From Phytoseiulus persimilis (lineage: Eukaryota; Arthropoda; Arachnida; Mesostigmata; Phytoseiidae), in NCBI GenBank assembly GCA_037576195.1, contig CM075101.1:25358001-25422000 (forward strand): a stretch of DNA of 64,000 bases. The letters run 5' to 3'. The notes beneath the pieces are model-generated. The model ran no database searches, was not told where the DNA came from, and worked only from the letters and a program-made list of their open reading frames with translations. Below are positions 58,780-64,000 of this stretch, in pieces. The position numbers and the translations under genes were made by a program. How positions within the stretch are numbered: position 1 is the stretch's first letter; every line of letters begins with the position of its first letter.

Positions 58780-60002
58780 TCATATTCCTTGCGTCCATGA
58801 ATGAAGTAAGCAACAGCTCTGAGCTAGCGCGACAGTGAGCCCGCGGAAATATACCCTCGCAGCGGAAATTGCTCGAGTTTGCGACCTTGGGCGATTCTGG
58901 CTCAGTTCCAGACTTCTCCGCCTCGATCTTAAGACTTCTGTGAGAGCCGTTTCCGCTTGAAAGTAGGCCAAGCTACGAGTCTCTCTGACGCGGAAGCGCT
59001 TTGAAGCTCCCGTCCGAATGCACCTTCGAACATGAATTGAGTGGGTGCTGTCAGAGTCATGCCAAGTTCGACGTTTCGCGTAGGAGTCGACACGTTCGCG
59101 GACACTAGAACTCACTGCCGGCAATCTGGAGCGTCGTCGCCCGAACCTCTTTTGGGAGCCAGAGTTTTGTATTACGAGAGAGCCATGAATTGAGCAAGAA
59201 TGCTGGAGAGAATGAATTTCTCTCCGGTCTCTCGATGTTAGGTTGATCAGTCGAAGGGCAAATCTGTCGCCGATATTGAAAAATGTTGCCAGGGGAGTCT
59301 CAAGAAACCAAAACTGAGATAGCCTGGCCTCTGAGATGATATCCTCGAGGGAACTCGACATCCAGCTACGGGTTTTGTAGCGGGCTGATGATGCTGTGAC
59401 TTCTGGCGGGGAATCTTCGAGGCTGGCAACCGCGGTGACTCGTGGGTTCAATCGTCGAGAGGCGAAAACGACTGTTTGTGGCCGCTTTCCTTTCTGTCGC
59501 GCGTTCTCGGCCATTTTAGTACTTGAACACGGTGTTGAGGGTACGATCTGAATCAGCGAACTTAAAGGAGAGTTCTGCGATGGCGAATCCAGGCGAGATA
59601 TGTTTGACCTCTGAGAGGATAAGGTGGATCTGTTGTATCGCGTCCACTCCTCCGATAGTTGATTGACAGACGTGAATGATATAGGTCTCTCAGAGCTCGA
59701 ACGTTCCAGGTCTAATCGAATCCGAATCCAATCTCCCAGTTCATGGCTCGGGAAATCGTTCGGCCTTGATGTGTGACGAGCATCTGATGATGGAGGTGGG
59801 CGCACATGGGGGTGAATAAGGTTGATATGTTCGTTCAATGCGCTGTTCACAGTCAAGTGCATCGATGAAGCCGCATATCGGCGCGACATCCGGAAGGCAC
59901 AGATATCATCATTGTAGCCGCTAAAAGAGCTGCTGATTCCCGAAAACTCACGCCTGTCCGTATCGCACGGTGAGCTCCCGACTGTCGCTTCCTCCCAGCC
60001 GC
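58780..60002 (-). CDS. longest open frame in the window, unknown protein
   Basis: The frame is open for about 407 codons, to a TGA at 58780-58782; an ATG at 59889 would give 369 residues. A frame this long is very unlikely by chance in this base composition. The open part upstream of the ATG is also protein-like (SSPCDTDRREFSGISSSFSG), and an acceptor CCACCTATTTAG ends at 60003, so I favour an exon beginning at 60002. The protein is Ser/Arg-rich throughout, with a proline-rich patch (HPHVRPPPSSD) and polar, probably disordered stretches; no membrane segment or signal peptide. Segments HELGDWIRIRLDLE and SWMSSSLEDIISEARLS look foldable. Possible donors lie within, so the C-terminal part may be intron. 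Family unknown. The plus strand over it has many stops. Confidence 0.5.
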
Positions 60003-60269
60003 CTAAATAGGTGGCAGCTCAGCTTTCGAGGCAAAGCTTCCGAGACTCCTTATGGCCAGACGTGGATTTCCGGTACGGACGGTGTTTCTCTAAACCAGCC
60101 GCTATTCTTCCTCTAGGTTGTTTCCCCGTGAGCTCCTTCAATGGAGGCGATATCATATCGGCTCTAGGTTTGAATAAAACTCATAAACAGCGGCCACTCC
60201 GGCCAAATATGATCAGCAGAACATTTTAGCATCCATACCGCATTACAGGGCAGTTCGCCAGGGAACCAA

Positions 60270-61309
60270 ATGACAACCGTTCGAGGAAACCGAACCCGGC
60301 TCTACTCTGCATGTTCTGTTGTCGGAAATCCAGATCCACGTCGCTCCCGAGAGGAACCAGTCCGAGGGCAAGTTCGATATTCGCGGGAACACCTAAAATA
60401 TAGCGTATCTAGACTTGTGGTGTCGATTCGCTTTTATTTCGCGCTTCTGCCTGACTTCAATTCGAATTATTTCGTGATCTCTCGTTCAGATTCCTCCGAG
60501 TATTCCTGTCTTCTTTGCATAATTGACACGACCACAGGAAGATTCGCTCGAGATCGGAACAAAGGGAAAGAAAGTACGGTATGACCTTGATCATTTCAAC
60601 TACCTAATCGAAACGGAAAAAAGTTGGAACATTCGAAAGTTGAAACATTCGAGCTTGTACTGTAGTTTTGCGGACTCTGTTTCGTTTGGATCACATCAAG
60701 TTGACTCTTCTTTCTTCTGACATTCGGGGATAATTTCACCATTTCAGCCATTCACCTAATCATCCATTCGTTCTGTTGGCTCAGCTCTAGCTCTAGTCGA
60801 GAATTTTTGAGGGGCGGGTACTTAGCACACATCGGAAGAAAAACTATTGTTGGCCGAGGAAAATTTGCATCGAGTTTCGTTCGATTTCCTCCCGACTGAC
60901 TGGAAGTTGACTCCTCTTGGGACTCATTCAGCGGCTGCCTTCTCAAAGGTCTTCCACTCTTCACAGGAAACGTCCGACAATATGGAAAATGAGCGACAAA
61001 CGCAAGACGTAGCTGCGCCAACAGGTGAATGCTCTCGGAAGGTTCAGACTCATGACTTTGGAAGATAGAGGTTCTCGTCCAACAATCTCAGAGAACAGCT
61101 CTATCGTTCCGTTGGATACCCTCTTCAATCCGATTCGAATGGGGTCAGAACTCATCGGTGGGGCATGGGAACATTTTTCGGAGAATAAGTCCGGCGAAAA
61201 TCATTCGAGAAACACGGGTCTACGCGCTTTCCCAGAAATTGAGTCGAGAACGCACATGCATATCGGGGGCGTGAAGAGATTCCGAGTTGCAGACCACAGC
61301 GAATACTAG
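60270..61309 (+). CDS. candidate spliced gene, unknown product
   Basis: The last two exons fit well. Exon 60826-61024 (after acceptor GGTACTTAG) is open and ends at the donor CAACAG|GTGAAT in phase 1. A 67-base intron ends at AACAATCTCAG (61091), and the phase-matched exon 61092-61309 ends in TAG. Joined, they read through VSFDFLPTDWKLTPLGTHSA and VPLDTLFNPIRMGSELIGGA. An upstream exon in the 60270 frame ends at GTACG|GTATGA (60578) in phase 0, matching the next exon, and includes SDSSEYSCLLCIIDTTTG. Its true start may be the strong acceptor CTCTCGTTCAG at 60499 or the ATG at 60270. Weak points: the acceptor at 60825 is poor, a better one at 60747 leads to stops in phase 0, and minus-strand frames with good splice signals overlap 60.75-61.02 kb. 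Confidence 0.4.
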
Positions 61310-62070
61310 AACCAATTTTCGCTCGTCGGCCTTCGCTACCTCGCGATTTTCTGTGCGCCGTCAACGGACATCGCCGCTGCGTACGACCCCGCGTCGGACC
61401 CCGAGGATCCGAAATCGAGCGCGCGCTTTGCTGGAATTACTAAACTCGGTCGCATGCAATGGGCCTTGAGGATTAATAATCACTCGGGGCGAGAAACGAG
61501 CATTTCGGAATCATCGGAATGCACTGCGATGATCTCATTGGCTCATCAGTGTTAACGACAACGACTGAATTTTGACAACCAACTCGTTTCCTTCGCGGAT
61601 CGACGCTTCTTGAAGGGCTCTGCTCGGTTCGTTCGGAATCAAGCCGCCGCTTCGCCCGACGTCTGAACCTCGGTGAACACGCCTCCCCTTCCTCGTGTGA
61701 CTCCAGCGTATGTGACCGCCACGTTTCGGTGCCATCTTTTGTCGCGGAATGGATTCCCTCGAGAAGCTCCGTCAATACAGTTTTCCATCTACAATTGGCG
61801 ATGCCGAATGCCTGAAAGCTTTGATCCCGTCAGAGCGTAGACCACGTCCCATGTTCCTGCTAAGGAGGGAGCATCACCGCGATACGGTTTCAATAGACTT
61901 TCTCGGCAGATATCCATCGTGAAGATCGAGCGCAGATTGAGCTCAAGCGTTCTTCAGCCCAGCATCCCCGAACCGGGAGGTTCACCTCTTCGAAGAATAA
62001 CGGATTATGTAGAATCGCGAGTTGTCGATTCGGCAGTACTTTGGAGTTCGGCTTTCATCCGATTCGTTTC
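61310..62070. other. no confident gene
   Basis: A minus frame at 61775-61473 (100 codons; TELLEGIHSATKDGTETW at the start) looks protein-like but lacks splice support. It could be an exon between 62298-62071 and the long minus ORF. Confidence 0.3.
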
Positions 62071-62298
62071 TTAAATTATTTTGGCCAATGAGCGGGGACT
62101 CGTTGTTCCGGCTCGCGGTAGCATCGAACTCAGGATCCTTCGCAAGTCTCTCTCTAGCAGAACATCCATATCTACACATGTGAGTGTTGAGGGATGACGG
62201 ACCTGAAACGGGAACGCATCAATCGCAACCTCCGAAACGCTGGGAAACAGCACCCAGAAGATTCTTGAGGGTTCAATGAAGTCCTGACTTCCAAGCAT
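62071..62298 (-). CDS. candidate small ORF or first exon, unknown product
   Basis: ATG at 62298 opens 75 codons to TAA. The N-terminal part (MLGSQDFIEPSRIFWVLFPS) has a short hydrophobic run, not a classic signal peptide. CAG|GTCCGT after FPFQ is a possible donor, and a second coding-like minus frame (62179-61982, with ARERLAKDPEFDATASRNNE) could be joined to it, but no phase-matched acceptor was found for an intron of credible length. It might belong to the same minus-strand gene as 58780-60002. No family recognised. Confidence 0.27.
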   Translation of the reverse strand: MLGSQDFIEPSRIFWVLFPSVSEVAIDAFPFQVRHPSTLTCVDMDVLLERDLRRILSSMLPRAGTTSPRSLAKII

Positions 62299-63141
62299 TA
62301 TTCATCCATCGATGCATTGATACTTTGAGGGAAGGGAGCAGCTGTACAGCTTCAGAGGGCCAACGGTATGCTTATCTGTGAGTCGATTCCTGCACTTACC
62401 ACTTCCCGAGAGAACCGCGAAGGTCGGACAGGAATATCTTCCCAACGGATGACGAAAAGGTCAACTAATCGAAAGTCCCTTCATCAAGAACACTCGGACG
62501 CTCCGATCCCCGACTCGCAGCGGAAGTTCCGTCGGAAATCAAGCGAATCGACATCCCCCGAAAACGTAAAACATACTAACCGGCTCGGCTTGTTGTCGCA
62601 GACAGCAGCAGCCTCACGACGGTATTCATTTCGGATTGTCATTGGTTGTGACAGCCATTCCGTCGTCTTTTGAACGCGGGAGCAATGGGGAGGTGTGCAT
62701 CGGAAAATCAGCCGTCAGAGTTCCTCAGATCGAGCCGGGTTCCGGAGTCGTCATGGTTGACGCACTCTTCGTTTAGCTTCCTCCAATCAAAGACACCCAG
62801 CTCATCCCGGGGGTCGAGTTCTCTCAATCGAGGGCCGGATATACCTCCACCTGCTCGTTAGACCAATAACGACGATGTCTCGGGGATTCTTTCAATTTCG
62901 TCGCTAATTGGGGCTCTAGCCTCGGAACGGTTGGCCTTCCAATTGCGTCTCTCGATGGGAGGGAGATGTTCGCACCCACAGCTCGAAAGCAGCGCTGCGG
63001 AGCGTAGCAGCACCCTCGGAAGACTGGCGACGCAACGATTCTCATCAAAGAAATGCACCGGAAGCGTTCGATTGCGATGCTGCACGTATATCTATGTGAC
63101 GGCGCAGCGGGATTCAAATCAGCCAAGCTGCTCCGGCTCAG
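62299..63141. other. no confident gene
   Basis: A 208-codon minus frame (63450-62824) and a 181-codon plus frame (62931-63476) overlap here. The minus frame is driven by Pro/Ser/Arg-rich low-complexity sequence including the 34-bp repeat, and I do not favour it. Confidence 0.3.
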
Positions 63142-63323
63142 TTGTCGAGAATTCGAAGAGCGACTCCCTGAGGGAACAGCTCCCGCAGATTGGAAACAAG
63201 AAGGACGAACAAAGCGGAGCCGTCCCCGGCCGGAAGCTCGCGCAGCGATTAGCATTTCAATTTTCGGTTTGGACAGTCGATGGGGAGTCGGTCGACTTGA
63301 AGACGTACGACTCAGAATACACG
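63142..63323 (+). CDS. candidate coding exon, unknown product
   Basis: This exon lies between the acceptor CTCCGGCTCAG (ending 63141) and a strong donor, ACACG|GTGAGC (intron from 63324). It encodes about 60 residues with good coding texture: VENSKSDSLREQLPQIGNKK, then FQFSVWTVDGESVDLKTYDS. The following intron would contain the 34-bp tandem duplication, whose length is not a multiple of three, which argues against reading through it. Another coding-like segment lies at about 63505-63720 in a different frame (ENEHENTWEAPPESG to a TGA at 63718-63720), but its acceptors do not match the donor's phase; an alternative donor, AAGAC|GTACGA, would. Family not recognised. Confidence 0.33.
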
Positions 63324-63348
63324 GTGAGCGATAGACACGTTCAGAAGA

Positions 63349-63416
63349 GCGCCACTCGTGCTTGGGGCAGAGGGAGGAGGGGGCGCCACTCGTGCTTGGG
63401 GCAGAGGGAGGAGGGG
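63349..63416. repeat. perfect 34-bp tandem duplication
   Basis: Two identical 34-base units (63349-63382 and 63383-63416), each starting GCGCCACTCGTGCTTGGGGC and ending in a purine run. The absence of differences suggests a recent duplication or active copy-number variation. It lies just downstream of the donor at 63323. Confidence 0.9.
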
Positions 63417-64000
63417 GAGAGCAAGTTCGAGAGGCTTCGAACTTTCCCACTTGGTTCTAATTGGATTGAAACGTGAAGTGCTCGGATGCTCACTGAACTT
63501 TCCGCACGGTAGCGTCAATCAAGAATACGGATCCTCGAGCTCGGAGAATGAGCACGAGAACACTTGGGAAGCTCCTCCGGAGTCCGGTCCCCTCGCAGAC
63601 GCGTCAAAAAAGACGGCGACTCGAGAGCGGAACAACTCGACACATATCACCTCAGTATCGCCAACCCGGAGCCCTCCGTTCTCTGCCAAAATCACATTTA
63701 TTCCTCCTAGATCCCAGTGATTCAGGAGGATTCATCATCGAGGCGTCAGCACGTCAATATCGGAAGCGAGGCCTCCGCTGAGTGCCGTCGTTAGGTCATC
63801 GGGAAGAGAGGGCGGAAGTGATTTGTTGAGCATTGTCGATGGAACAGGTCGACGGTTCAACTGAACTTCCCCTTTGGGAAGCCGAACTCATTGACCTCTG
63901 CTGAAAAGTTCTTGATGTCATAAAACCGTCGATACAAGCAGAAACCTCCGACAGAGAAATTCGTCAGGGAAGTGATCGTTCCAGGATGGGAATCGACCTC
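63417..64000. other. no confident gene; possible exon
   Basis: Contains the coding-like segment ending at 63720 mentioned for the exon at 63142. After 63720 only short frames; the window ends without a recognised feature. Confidence 0.3.

Noticed and set aside
60480-60540. Immunoglobulin domain from the SDSSEYSC segment
   Set aside because: One short motif without the partner cysteine and tryptophan at Ig spacing is not enough; mentioned only as a hint.
62824-63450. 208-codon minus frame as a gene
   Set aside because: It is Pro/Ser/Arg-rich low-complexity sequence that runs through the 34-bp duplication, and the plus-strand exon at 63142-63323 has better splice support.
1-64000. CRISPR arrays, prokaryotic defence operons, rRNA genes or large viral genes
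   Set aside because: No regularly spaced direct repeats, no long adjacent same-strand ORFs, and no recognisable rRNA or viral replication sequence were found anywhere in the window.

Overview
This window looks like nuclear DNA of a eukaryote, most likely an animal and possibly an arthropod; I cannot name the species. There are no compact operon-like gene runs, no ribosome binding sites, and no long uninterrupted reading frames except one. Candidate coding pieces are short and bounded by plausible GT/AG splice signals. The recognisable sequences are decayed eukaryotic transposons: hAT, pogo/Tigger-like, a non-LTR retrotransposon, and tRNA-like Pol III boxes. No reading frame could be assigned to a named protein family apart from the reverse transcriptase remnant, so all gene calls are structural (open frame, start context, splice phase) with modest confidence.

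Layout. 0-9.5 kb: a few candidate exons (348-743 minus; 1452-1797 plus; 3144-3386 minus; 3577-3724 plus; 7175-7594 minus) in otherwise unassigned DNA. 9.5-12.6 kb: two complete non-autonomous hAT-type elements, each with terminal inverted repeats and an 8-bp target duplication differing at one base. 13-36 kb: mostly unassigned, often pyrimidine-rich DNA with simple repeats, a GC-rich hairpin at 13.1 kb, a cluster of three tRNA-like modules at 27.2-27.4 kb, and scattered candidate exons. 36-50 kb: broken or isolated reading frames and microsatellites. 50-56 kb: a transposon graveyard, with orphan hAT ends at 50.04 and 52.36 kb, a LINE reverse transcriptase remnant at 51.2-51.9 kb, a pogo/Tigger-like end at 53.87 kb, and an ~0.9 kb imperfect palindrome at 55.0-55.9 kb with internal 45-bp tandem repeats. 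56.6-64 kb: the most gene-like part, including the longest open frame of the window (58780-60002 minus, ~407 codons) and a spliced candidate gene on the plus strand (60270-61309).

The most unusual structure is the palindromic element at 55.0-55.9 kb. Its arms, spacers and tandem core do not match a transposon family I recognise. I found no prokaryotic defence system, CRISPR array, rRNA or intact tRNA gene, and no virus-like gene.
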